DNA of 58,678 nucleotides from Leptospira sp. (GTDB taxonomy: Bacteria; Spirochaetota; Leptospiria; Leptospirales; Leptospiraceae): contig JAPZRK010000017.1 in assembly GCA_027531445.1 (NCBI GenBank), positions 1 to 58,678 of the forward strand. The letters are read 5' to 3'. Every line of letters begins with the position of its first letter. Position 1 is the first letter of the stretch. The position numbers and the translations under genes were made by a program. The notes beneath the pieces were generated by a model. That model made no database searches. It was given only the letters and a program-made list of their open reading frames with translations, and had not been told where the DNA came from. Positions 26,546 to 34,758 of the stretch are shown here, piece after piece.

Positions 26546-27571
26546 ATGGAAAGACTTGAATTTATAAAAAAAAATACCTTGGAATGGCGGGAAACGAAAA
26601 CTCCCGTGATTTTTGATAAAGACCAAGTGATTGTTAGACCATTAGCGGTGTCAAGGTGTGATCTAGATCTACCTATCATCCGTGGTGAGACTTTATTTCG
26701 TGCACCTTTTCCTATAGGACATGAATATGTAGGTGAAGTTATCGAAACCAGTGAAGATCTTTCCCTAAAATTTCCTGTGGGCCAAAAGGTTGTCGTACCC
26801 TTTCAAATTTCTTGTGGGCATTGCGCTCATTGTGAAACGGGAAAATCAAAAAGTTGTCTTACGGTTCCCCATGCGTCTGCCTATGGTTTAGGAAAAGGTG
26901 GAAAAGATTTTGGAGGAGCATTAGCAGATTCAATTCTCGTTCCATATGCAAGTTCAATGTTAGTTCCAATTCAACCTAAAACCAATCTAGTCGCAATCGC
27001 TAGTATCAGCGACAATTTGGTTGAAGCCTGGAAACTTGCCGGAATCCATTTAAACGTAAATCCTAACCAAACATTATTAGTGTTAGGAGGATCGGCGGCT
27101 AGTATTGGTTTATACACAGTTTCTTTAGCAAAGTTTATGGGTGCACAAAAGGTAGTTTATATGGACACAAGTTTGAAACGATGCGAGCTTGCTTCCACAT
27201 TCGGGGCAGATGTCATGCATGTATCGCAATTTCCAAAAAGACTTGATAGCAGTTTTGATATCGTAGCTGAGGCTTCAGGCACCAAAGAAGGTTGGATGTG
27301 TGGTCTAAAATCATTGGGGATAGATGGAATTTTTGGCTCAGCTTCCATATTTTTTTCTAACGAATTTCCTATACCTTATTTAGATTTGTATAATAATGGC
27401 GGAACAATTCACATAGGTCGAGTTAGCTCAAGAGAGTGGATTCCAAAAATTTTACATCTGATCGAAGAAAAGGGATACGATCCATCAAAAATTGTGACTC
27501 GCACAGTAAATTGGTCTGATGCCAAGGAAGCCTATATAGAAGAAGAGACTAAACTAGTTATTGTAAGGTAA
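26546..27571 (+). CDS. zinc-dependent alcohol dehydrogenase
   Basis: 341 residues, MDR/zinc alcohol dehydrogenase fold. The GroES-like N-terminal domain has the catalytic-zinc region SRCDLDLP and GHEYVGEV, and the structural zinc cysteines appear in CGHCAHCETGKSKSC. The NAD-binding domain has VLGGSAASIGLYTVSLAK rather than the textbook GxGxxG, a variant seen in some MDR enzymes. An AAGGA site lies eight bases before the ATG. Followed by the Fer4/CDGSH gene and controlled by the adjacent TetR, so oxidation of an aldehyde or alcohol that is toxic is likely. Confidence 0.9.
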   Translation: MERLEFIKKNTLEWRETKTPVIFDKDQVIVRPLAVSRCDLDLPIIRGETLFRAPFPIGHEYVGEVIETSEDLSLKFPVGQKVVVPFQISCGHCAHCETGKSKSCLTVPHASAYGLGKGGKDFGGALADSILVPYASSMLVPIQPKTNLVAIASISDNLVEAWKLAGIHLNVNPNQTLLVLGGSAASIGLYTVSLAKFMGAQKVVYMDTSLKRCELASTFGADVMHVSQFPKRLDSSFDIVAEASGTKEGWMCGLKSLGIDGIFGSASIFFSNEFPIPYLDLYNNGGTIHIGRVSSREWIPKILHLIEEKGYDPSKIVTRTVNWSDAKEAYIEEETKLVIVR

Positions 27572-27621
27572 ATTTATTGACAATTTCGATTTTACAAAGA
27601 GGCTCGGAGTGAGAGGAATAA

Positions 27622-28257
27622 ATGGGAAACTTAGAAGTTGTTGAAGGCAAAGAAGTCCGTATATTGTTTGATGCAAAGAAATGCATTCACTCTAGATCCT
27701 GTGTCTTATCTAGACCAGATGTTTTTGTTCCGAATGTAGAGGGTGAGTGGATTCATCCAGATGCGGCGACTCCTGCAGAAGTGGCCGAGCTTGCCCATAA
27801 CTGTCCTTCAGGTGCCATTCGTTATGAGCTGATAGACGGTTCAAAAAAAGAATTACCGCCTAAGGTCAATCTAGTGAGGATTCGTGAAAATGGTCCACTC
27901 GCATTTCATGGTAATTTGAATCTTGAAGGCTCTGAATCTTTCACACGAGCGACACTTTGTAGGTGTGGACATTCGCAAAACAAGCCATTCTGTGATGGTG
28001 CCCATAGCGAGCAGGATTTTGTTGCAACTGGAGAATGTCCAAAAGCAGACTTTAATCCCCTTGCGGTTAGAGATGGGGCACTGAAGATAAAGCCTGCGCC
28101 AAACGGACCACTTATTGTCCAAGGCCCTCTTGAAGTTGTCACAGGCACTGGGAAGACGATTCAAAAAACTGAAAAAGCATTCTTTTGCCGCTGTGGACAA
28201 TCAGCTAATAAGCCGTATTGCGATGGCACACATTCAAAAGTTGGTTTCAAGAGCTAA
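27622..28257 (+). CDS. divergent ferredoxin fused to two CDGSH iron-sulfur domains
   Basis: 211 residues in three modules: an N-terminal Fer4_19-type ferredoxin-like domain (about 12-65, CIHSRSC and HNCPSGAIRYE), then CDGSH domain one (CRCGHSQNKPFCDGAH, about 113-128) and CDGSH domain two (CRCGQSANKPYCDGTH, about 191-206). Each CDGSH domain binds a 2Fe-2S cluster through three Cys and one His, all visible. It lies 50 bases after the dehydrogenase with a good ribosome site, so it may supply or accept electrons or sense redox state in that pathway. Cytoplasmic. Confidence 0.9.
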   Translation: MGNLEVVEGKEVRILFDAKKCIHSRSCVLSRPDVFVPNVEGEWIHPDAATPAEVAELAHNCPSGAIRYELIDGSKKELPPKVNLVRIRENGPLAFHGNLNLEGSESFTRATLCRCGHSQNKPFCDGAHSEQDFVATGECPKADFNPLAVRDGALKIKPAPNGPLIVQGPLEVVTGTGKTIQKTEKAFFCRCGQSANKPYCDGTHSKVGFKS

Positions 28258-28276
28258 GGATTTGGTTTTGTTTTTT

Positions 28277-29941
28277 TTATCCTGAAACCGTTTCGCTTAT
28301 GATCTCGTGCAGTGTTTCCTTGATGATCGAACGCGTATACGGTTTTGGGATGTGATACTGAAATCCAGATTCTTTAATTTTTTCTTTTTCTTCTGGTAAG
28401 CATAAACCTGTGCAGGCGATGAAATAGAGATTGTTTTTGTGTTCGGACGGTGTTTCTTTGATGACTTCAATTCCTGATTTGCCAGGCATTTCTATATCCA
28501 AAAAAACGATCCCTTCTTTTGTTGAATTGATCCAGGCTAATGCGCTGATTCCATTGTCGACTTCAGCAACTTCCATTCCAAAAGGTTTCAGATAATTTAG
28601 AAGTATTTTGCGATTCATTTCGTTATCATCCGCTACGAGGGCTTTTTTCGATTGTAACGTTTTTAATAATAAGTCTTCGGGAATTTTACTCTTTGAAGAT
28701 GGGGCTAAATCGGATGGTCCAGGCTGTAATTGTAAATGTACGATAAATTTTGATCCGACATCTTTTTGAGATATTACCTCAATGTGACCGCCTAATGATT
28801 TAACCGCGGCATCAACGATGGAGAGTCCCAAACCACTCCCTACCATTTCTACTTCTTTGGGAGAAAAACTTACATACTTTTTAAAAAGATTCGGTATGAT
28901 TTCTTCATTGATTCCAGGACCCGTATCTTCCACAATAATTTCCAATTTGGAACTTGAAGATTCAAAGTCCTCAAAACCTATAGAAACTTTAACAGCTCCT
29001 TTATAAGTAAATTTAAATGCATTCGATGTGAGATTCCATAGGATTTTTTCAATTTTTCTTTGGTCTCCAAAATAGAAATCTTTAATATTCGGATGTTTTG
29101 AAAATTCAAATTGAATGCCTTTTCGTTGAGCTTCAGTTGTAAAGAAATCTTTCAGCGATACTAATGTTTGATCAAGGGAGAAGATTCTCTGATTGTTCAT
29201 CTCTCCTTTCGTTTCCAACTGCGAAAGTTCAATCGTATCGTTTACGATCCTCAAGATGACTTCCGTCGAATTTCTAAATTGGTTTAGGTATTTGATTTTT
29301 TCGGGTTTTGTTTCATCTGTTAATAAAATATCAGTGAGACCAAAAAGCGAATTCAATGGATTTCGGATGTCATGGCTGATTGCTGCTATAAAATCCAATT
29401 TTGATTCATTTGCGGCGGCCGCAGATCTTCGTGACTCCTCCAGTTCTTTGGTTTTGACACGGATGTCGATGAGATGAACCACTTGCTTTGCAAGTATAGC
29501 TAAACTTTCTTTCTGTTTCTCATTCAACTTTTTCGGTTTGTTATCGATAACACATAAAGTCCCGATATTCAAATTGTCAGGCGTTGTTAGTGGGTGTCCG
29601 GCATAAAAAATGACATTCGGATCGCCAACAGCAAGTGGATTGTCTATAAACCTCTCATCATTTCTAGAATCCTGGATTTCAAATAAAGAATCTTCTAAAA
29701 TGGCATGCGCACAAAAAGCAATGTCTCTGGGAGTTTCGGGTGCAGACAGACCATATTTTGCTTTGAACCATTGTCTGTTCTCGTCGATGAGGCTAATGAG
29801 GGCGATCGGAGTTTCACAGATTTGGGATGCGAGCTTGACGACATTATTGAAGATTTCTTCTTCCACCGTATCAAGTATCTCGTAATACTTAAGCTTTTCA
29901 AGTCGAGCCTTTTCATTGATTGCAAGCGGAGCAGAACGCAT
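28277..29941 (-). CDS. hybrid sensor histidine kinase (GAF-HK-REC)
   Basis: 554 residues. Order: GAF domain (about 20-165, with ICETPIALISLIDENRQWFKA), HisKA (AAISHDIRNPLNSLFGLTD, His about 191), HATPase_c (NAFKFTYKG, DTGPGINEE, GSGLGLSIV) and receiver (VADDNEMNRK, FLDIEMPGKSG, IPKPYT). Phosphotransfer from the kinase to its own receiver Asp is expected. No membrane helix, so it senses a cytoplasmic signal through GAF. No separate response regulator adjoins; output may need a histidine phosphotransfer partner. Confidence 0.92.
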   Translation of the reverse strand: MRSAPLAINEKARLEKLKYYEILDTVEEEIFNNVVKLASQICETPIALISLIDENRQWFKAKYGLSAPETPRDIAFCAHAILEDSLFEIQDSRNDERFIDNPLAVGDPNVIFYAGHPLTTPDNLNIGTLCVIDNKPKKLNEKQKESLAILAKQVVHLIDIRVKTKELEESRRSAAAANESKLDFIAAISHDIRNPLNSLFGLTDILLTDETKPEKIKYLNQFRNSTEVILRIVNDTIELSQLETKGEMNNQRIFSLDQTLVSLKDFFTTEAQRKGIQFEFSKHPNIKDFYFGDQRKIEKILWNLTSNAFKFTYKGAVKVSIGFEDFESSSSKLEIIVEDTGPGINEEIIPNLFKKYVSFSPKEVEMVGSGLGLSIVDAAVKSLGGHIEVISQKDVGSKFIVHLQLQPGPSDLAPSSKSKIPEDLLLKTLQSKKALVADDNEMNRKILLNYLKPFGMEVAEVDNGISALAWINSTKEGIVFLDIEMPGKSGIEVIKETPSEHKNNLYFIACTGLCLPEEKEKIKESGFQYHIPKPYTRSIIKETLHEIISETVSG

Positions 29942-30058
29942 ATACCATAAGACGAATGATAGGAATAAAAAAGGAATTTTATTTTTTTATTTTCGGGTAC
30001 ACCTTTTCGTCTATTCTAGGAAATAGACTTTCACCAATTTATTTTAGGTATTGGAAAT

Positions 30059-30805
30059 ATGCAGAACTATAACCCGATCCAGGATGGTATCAAAAAGACT
30101 ACTATTGGGGTTACTTACAATGAGACAAAACCGCCAGATGATCTCTCTGAATTGGTGCATTGTTATTGGGAACTTAAATCAGAGAAACATCTGTCAGAAG
30201 ATTTTTGTCTTCATGTTTTGCCAGATGCATGCGTAAATATCCTACTTAATGTGTGCGATGTAAATATAGCGGCGGTTACAGCAAGGGAGACTACATATGT
30301 AGAATTGAATCTCGGGAAAAATTTTCATTATATAGGCATTCAATTTTTGCCCGGAATTTGGAAAGGCAAACGTGATGAGATTGCTTTTGGGTTTGTGGAT
30401 TCGCCCTATCAAGGAGACTTGCCTCTTGTCGAGACAGCAAAACAACTTTTGGCTTTGGGTTTTCAGCGGGGACAAGAGGTCCTAACCGATCTTGTCCAAA
30501 AGCTTAGAGAAAGAAAACTTGTGGAGACCAATCTGGTCACCGGGAGAATTCTTGCTGATCTTGATGTAATCGATACAGTTGAAGATATGGCCGCTTCAGC
30601 CAACTTATCCCCCCGCCAATTACAGCGAACACTGAAAAAGACGACAGGCTTTTCACCACATGATTTTCTTAAGGTCCTACGCCTCCAACAGTCCTTTCGC
30701 GTCCATTATCTTGAATCGTACGTTGACCAATCTCATTTTATTCACTCATTTCGAAGGATTACAGGCTACACACCGGCAGAATACTTCAAAAGTTTCCATG
30801 TCTGA
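30059..30805 (+). CDS. AraC-family transcriptional regulator
   Basis: 248 residues. The N-terminal domain resembles DUF6597 (LVHCYWELKSE, FCLHVLPDACVNILLN), the C-terminal ~95 residues are an AraC-type double HTH with ISPRQLQR-like SPRQLQRTLKK, YESY and HSFRRITGYTPAEYFK. It activates or represses a target not obvious from context; the VOC gene begins 80 bases downstream and is a candidate. Oriented divergently from the histidine kinase. Confidence 0.88.
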   Translation: MQNYNPIQDGIKKTTIGVTYNETKPPDDLSELVHCYWELKSEKHLSEDFCLHVLPDACVNILLNVCDVNIAAVTARETTYVELNLGKNFHYIGIQFLPGIWKGKRDEIAFGFVDSPYQGDLPLVETAKQLLALGFQRGQEVLTDLVQKLRERKLVETNLVTGRILADLDVIDTVEDMAASANLSPRQLQRTLKKTTGFSPHDFLKVLRLQQSFRVHYLESYVDQSHFIHSFRRITGYTPAEYFKSFHV

Positions 30806-30884
30806 TATTTACAATACAAACTAAATCTCAAAGGTTATAGTTTAACTTCAAGTTGTGTATCAAACCAACTTAAGGAGTAACTAT

Positions 30885-31265
30885 ATGAATAAATCAAATG
30901 CGATTGGATGGTTTGACATCTATGTGGAGAATTTAGATCGTGCCACCAAATTCTATGAAGGTGTGTTTCAAATTAAGCTCACGAAAATGGGCGACCCTAC
31001 TGGAGAAACAAAAATGATGAGTTTTCCCGCCGAGATGTCGGTATATGGTGCGGCAGGGGCTCTCGTAAAATCTGACTACGCTAAACCTGGAAGTGGTGGA
31101 ACAATGTTGTATTTCAATTCTGAGGATTGTAATTCGGAAGAATCACGTATTGTGAAATTTGGAGGAAAAGTGATCAGAAATAAGTTTTCCATTGGCGAAT
31201 ATGGATGGGTGTCAATCTGCGAAGATTCAGAAGGGAATTCCATTGGGATCAGTTCGATGAAATAA
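30885..31265 (+). CDS. VOC-family (glyoxalase-like) protein
   Basis: About 126 residues from ATG 30885, chosen because AAGGAG lies eight bases upstream; a GTG at 30855 would be longer but lacks a site. Single VOC module: WFDIYVENLDRATKFYEGVF, then KPGSGGTMLYFN and NSIGISSMK. VOC proteins bind a divalent metal and act on glyoxal-type or aromatic compounds, or resistance substrates. The stem-loop just after the stop suggests a short independent transcript. Confidence 0.85.
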   Translation: MNKSNAIGWFDIYVENLDRATKFYEGVFQIKLTKMGDPTGETKMMSFPAEMSVYGAAGALVKSDYAKPGSGGTMLYFNSEDCNSEESRIVKFGGKVIRNKFSIGEYGWVSICEDSEGNSIGISSMK

Positions 31266-31285
31266 TCCTATACTAACAAGTATCG

Positions 31286-31314
31286 CATTGGTTTTTGAAT
31301 AACAAAGACCAATG
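31286..31314 (+). terminator. terminator-like stem-loop after the VOC gene
   Basis: Arms CATTGGTTTTTG (31286-31297) and CAAAGACCAATG (31303-31314) form a 12-bp stem with one G-U pair and a 5-base loop. The following sequence is T/G-rich, without a long T run, so efficiency is uncertain. Confidence 0.6.
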
Positions 31315-31408
31315 TGTTTGTAGCGTTAGGCTTTGAGAGCTTCGAGAATTCCAACATACTTTGAAAAACTTAGCCAAGTCAAAAAAATTCGAATCTCAGC
31401 TCAAAATC

Positions 31409-32527
31409 CTATTTAGGTAGAAACATTTTCCACCATTTCTCGAAAAGTGTTTCTTCTTTTGTTTTGACCAACTGTCCAAATTTTGGTGTCAGAAGATTGA
31501 TGTTGTTTTTGATGGATTCGTCTTCTAATTTTTCGATTGGCTCGTACCAGTTATGCAAAGATAAATCAAACATACCCCAATGAACAGGCACCAATCGTTT
31601 TCCTTTTAAATCAAGAAAGGCCTTTGCAGTTTCCTCGGGTAATACATGAACTGCCCTCCACTGTTCATTGTACTGTCCATTCTCTATGAATGTGAGATCG
31701 AAAGGACCATATTTATCTCCAATATTTTTAAAATGAACATCGTATCCAGAATCGCCGCTAAAATACATTCTTTCACTTTTTCCTAATAGCACCCAAGATC
31801 CCCACAGAGTTTTGTTCGCATTTGATCCAGTCCGGCCGGAGAAATGTTGGGCAGGAGTGCAAACAATTGTTAATCCGTCAATGGAGGTTGATTCCCACCA
31901 ATCAAGTTCCGTTAAGCGATCGTCCGCTATTCCCCACTCTTTTAAATGAGAGATGACACCGAGTGGTGTGATGAACTTTGTAGTTTTCGATTTAAAAAAT
32001 TGAATTGTTTCCATGTCAAGGTGATCATAGTGATCATGTGATATGATGATGTAATCAATCGGTGGCATTTCCTCGAGAGAAATTACTGCATCCTGAAATC
32101 GTTTGATCATAAAGCTGACGGGCGATGCGGAGGAAGAAAAGACTGGATCGAAAAGAAGAATCTTTCCATCAAGATTTACGAGGAAGGTTGAATGACCAAA
32201 CCAAATGAATTTCATTCCATCTGATTTTTTTAAGAACTCTGCGATGTCGGGTTTTACTTCAGGTAATTTTTGATCGGGTCTTTGGTGTTTGTCCCCACCA
32301 AAAATAAATCTAATGGCTAATGAAAACATATTTTGATTTTCACGCATTTTTTCCAAAATATCTGCTCTTCGATTAACAAACTGCTCTCGACTGACATCAT
32401 AATTTGTAGACTTTTGAATTTTTTCTAGATGGGTCCCGTGCGGATCCTTACCAAAAGCAGAACATTGGATGAACGAAACTATAGTAAGAAAAGGAAATAA
32501 TTTTTTAAATGAAAAAGACGAAGGCAT
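31409..32527 (-). CDS. metallo-beta-lactamase-fold lipoprotein hydrolase
   Basis: About 372 residues from ATG 32527, chosen for a GGAGA site five bases upstream and a clean signal peptide. Lipobox IQC at about residue 22. The MBL fold of UlaG/NAPE-PLD type has the metal motif ISHDHYDHLDMETIQFF (HxHxDH), then TPLGVISHLKEWGI, PAQHFSGR and YFSGDSGYD with late VPVHWGMFDLSL. All metal ligands are present. Such enzymes hydrolyse phosphodiesters or lipid amides; here it faces the periplasm or is surface-exposed. It stands alone. Confidence 0.88.
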   Translation of the reverse strand: MPSSFSFKKLFPFLTIVSFIQCSAFGKDPHGTHLEKIQKSTNYDVSREQFVNRRADILEKMRENQNMFSLAIRFIFGGDKHQRPDQKLPEVKPDIAEFLKKSDGMKFIWFGHSTFLVNLDGKILLFDPVFSSSASPVSFMIKRFQDAVISLEEMPPIDYIIISHDHYDHLDMETIQFFKSKTTKFITPLGVISHLKEWGIADDRLTELDWWESTSIDGLTIVCTPAQHFSGRTGSNANKTLWGSWVLLGKSERMYFSGDSGYDVHFKNIGDKYGPFDLTFIENGQYNEQWRAVHVLPEETAKAFLDLKGKRLVPVHWGMFDLSLHNWYEPIEKLEDESIKNNINLLTPKFGQLVKTKEETLFEKWWKMFLPK

Positions 32528-32655
32528 TGAATCTCCATAGCAATTTTGAACTTTATATCTCTTTGACATTCTCTATGATGCATTCGAATCAAAAAAATAA
32601 TATCACAGGTAAATCATGTGAATCGACATTAAACATCGCCAATGTGTATAAATTG

Positions 32656-34752
32656 TTACGATGCTGGTTCTGATATATTATGTTTGTAAATAATCTTGGC
32701 TCCAATCTGTAAATTTTTGTAAAGGGTTTTGAATGTATCATTCGGACTGATGCCGTCTCGATCCAATGAAAATTCAGGCTTCAATCGTTTTAGAAAATAC
32801 ATTCCTAATTCCCCTTTATTCTTTGCTTCCACTTTTCCTCGAAATTCAAAATCAAAAAAACGTCTTACCTTTTCATATGTGGATTCAGATAAATTAATTT
32901 CACCTGCAATGGACGAACTTTCCATTCGACTTGCCGTATTGACGGTATCACCCCAAATATCATAAGCAAATTTTGTTTTTCCAACCACACCAGCAACGAC
33001 TGATCCAGTGTGAATGCCGATACGAATCTCCCAAAAAGGAAGCCCCTTCAACTTTTTTGTCATCATAATCGTATTCATGAATGTTCTTATCTCTAAAGCA
33101 AACAGACAGGCATCGACTGGATGTGTGAAATTTCCTTGTGGAATTCCTCCAGCCGCCATATATGAATCGCCAATGGTCTTAAGTTTTTCCATAGAATGCC
33201 GAAGTGCAATATCATCAAACTGTGAGAATACGGCGTCCAATTGAAATATAAGATCTTCAGGAGACAACATTTCGGCGGAAGATGTGAAATTTTTGAAATC
33301 AGTAAAAAGGATGGTTGCGGATTCATATTCCATCGGTATGACGGATCCTGTTTGCATTAACTCCTGAGCTAGCTCATCAGGGAGAATATTCCGAAGCATA
33401 CTAGCTGACTTCTCCTTTTCATTCCCCAGGTCTTTTAGTAAATTTGCATTGTGAATAGCACCTGCTACCTGTTCGCTGAATGAGCAAATTTCGATAAACT
33501 CATTCCGAGTCCAATCCATTTCCTTTGTAAGGCGAGTTAAACATAAAATACCGATACACTGATTGCGTACAACTAGCGGAATTTGTGCGATTGAGCTAAG
33601 ATTGAATGCGTCTACTATTTTTCGATCATGAGAGGCAAGGCCGGAACTATCCATGAAGTGTTTAATAAAAAGGGGTTTTTGTCTTTTAAAAGTCCTATAC
33701 AAAGAGCCTGATTCTGGTTTAAGCTCAACTTTAAAATTACGGAAGAAATTATTTACGAGAAGTCCTTTATTGAATATCTCCTTTGAGGTGAGGAGAGGTT
33801 TTAAGATTTTTTCCTTATCATCGTAAAGTAAAAGAAAGGCAAGCTCTACTCTATGAAATGTCTTAAGAAATAACAAGACTTCGCCAGCGATATCATCAAG
33901 TTCATTGAAGGAGTTGATCTTTCGAAGTAGCTTATTATTACTTTCGATCTTTTCTCGATTCCGTTCAATTTGTTCCTTTTCTAGTTGTATTCTTTGATTT
34001 GTAATTTGTAATTTATCCATCAAAAAAGCTGTCTCGATGGAACCCGCGATATAGTCCGCAATGATTTTTATCTGATTGATTTCCTGATCAGTGAGTTTGA
34101 GATTTCCAGTATAGTCCAAGAGATCAAGTGTCCCTATGAATCTCTGTCTAAGATAAAGGGGCACGATCAAAAGTGAACGTAGATTGACCGATATTTGATT
34201 TAGTAGCTCCACACCTGAACTTTTATATTCATTCATGTCTGGAATAAAAAAGGTTCTTTTTCTTTTCCACACATATGCATGTGCATACTTGGTTACATAT
34301 TGATTCGAAATTGGAATTTTACGTGAACGTATCTCCTGAATTGAATTTTGAGAAAGGCCACTTGGAAAATTGCTATCATAACAGACTAAGTAGCCTTCTT
34401 CTTCATTGTAAGTATACAAAACATAATGTGGAATCTTGAATTTATCTTGAAGGTATTTTGCAAGGATTACCATAATTTCTTTAAGATCCTTACAAGAATT
34501 TACTTCACGAAGAAGAGAATCAAGATTCGTTAGTTGAGCATAAGACAAGTAAAGTTTGTCTGAAAAATCATTGGCGCTTTTTGTTGACCTTTGTAATTGA
34601 TCTTCTTTTTGTTTCAATTCCTGATTTAAATTTTCAATTTCTAAGTCTTTTTTGCGTATCAACGTTTCAATCGATCTGGATACAACAAACCAGCCGAATC
34701 CAAGGGCCGATGTAACAAAGACAAAAATAGATAAGAATTCAGGAATTTCCAT
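32656..34752 (-). CDS. membrane-anchored GAF-GAF adenylate cyclase
   Basis: About 698 residues; ATG 34752 is taken, a TTG six bases earlier abuts the upstream stop. Order: one membrane helix (about 5-25), coiled coil, two GAF domains (about 75-240 and 285-430), a short coiled linker with MLRNILPDELAQELM, then a class IIIa cyclase (about 460-640). Catalytic positions are intact: metal Asp in LFTDFKNF and TIGDSYMA, purine Lys in EKLKTIGD and Asp in AYDIWGD, then Asn and Arg in TVNTASRME. Should make cAMP. It is directly downstream of the pseudocyclase and nearly abuts it. Confidence 0.92.
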   Translation of the reverse strand: MEIPEFLSIFVFVTSALGFGWFVVSRSIETLIRKKDLEIENLNQELKQKEDQLQRSTKSANDFSDKLYLSYAQLTNLDSLLREVNSCKDLKEIMVILAKYLQDKFKIPHYVLYTYNEEEGYLVCYDSNFPSGLSQNSIQEIRSRKIPISNQYVTKYAHAYVWKRKRTFFIPDMNEYKSSGVELLNQISVNLRSLLIVPLYLRQRFIGTLDLLDYTGNLKLTDQEINQIKIIADYIAGSIETAFLMDKLQITNQRIQLEKEQIERNREKIESNNKLLRKINSFNELDDIAGEVLLFLKTFHRVELAFLLLYDDKEKILKPLLTSKEIFNKGLLVNNFFRNFKVELKPESGSLYRTFKRQKPLFIKHFMDSSGLASHDRKIVDAFNLSSIAQIPLVVRNQCIGILCLTRLTKEMDWTRNEFIEICSFSEQVAGAIHNANLLKDLGNEKEKSASMLRNILPDELAQELMQTGSVIPMEYESATILFTDFKNFTSSAEMLSPEDLIFQLDAVFSQFDDIALRHSMEKLKTIGDSYMAAGGIPQGNFTHPVDACLFALEIRTFMNTIMMTKKLKGLPFWEIRIGIHTGSVVAGVVGKTKFAYDIWGDTVNTASRMESSSIAGEINLSESTYEKVRRFFDFEFRGKVEAKNKGELGMYFLKRLKPEFSLDRDGISPNDTFKTLYKNLQIGAKIIYKHNISEPAS

Positions 34753-34758
34753 ATTCAA

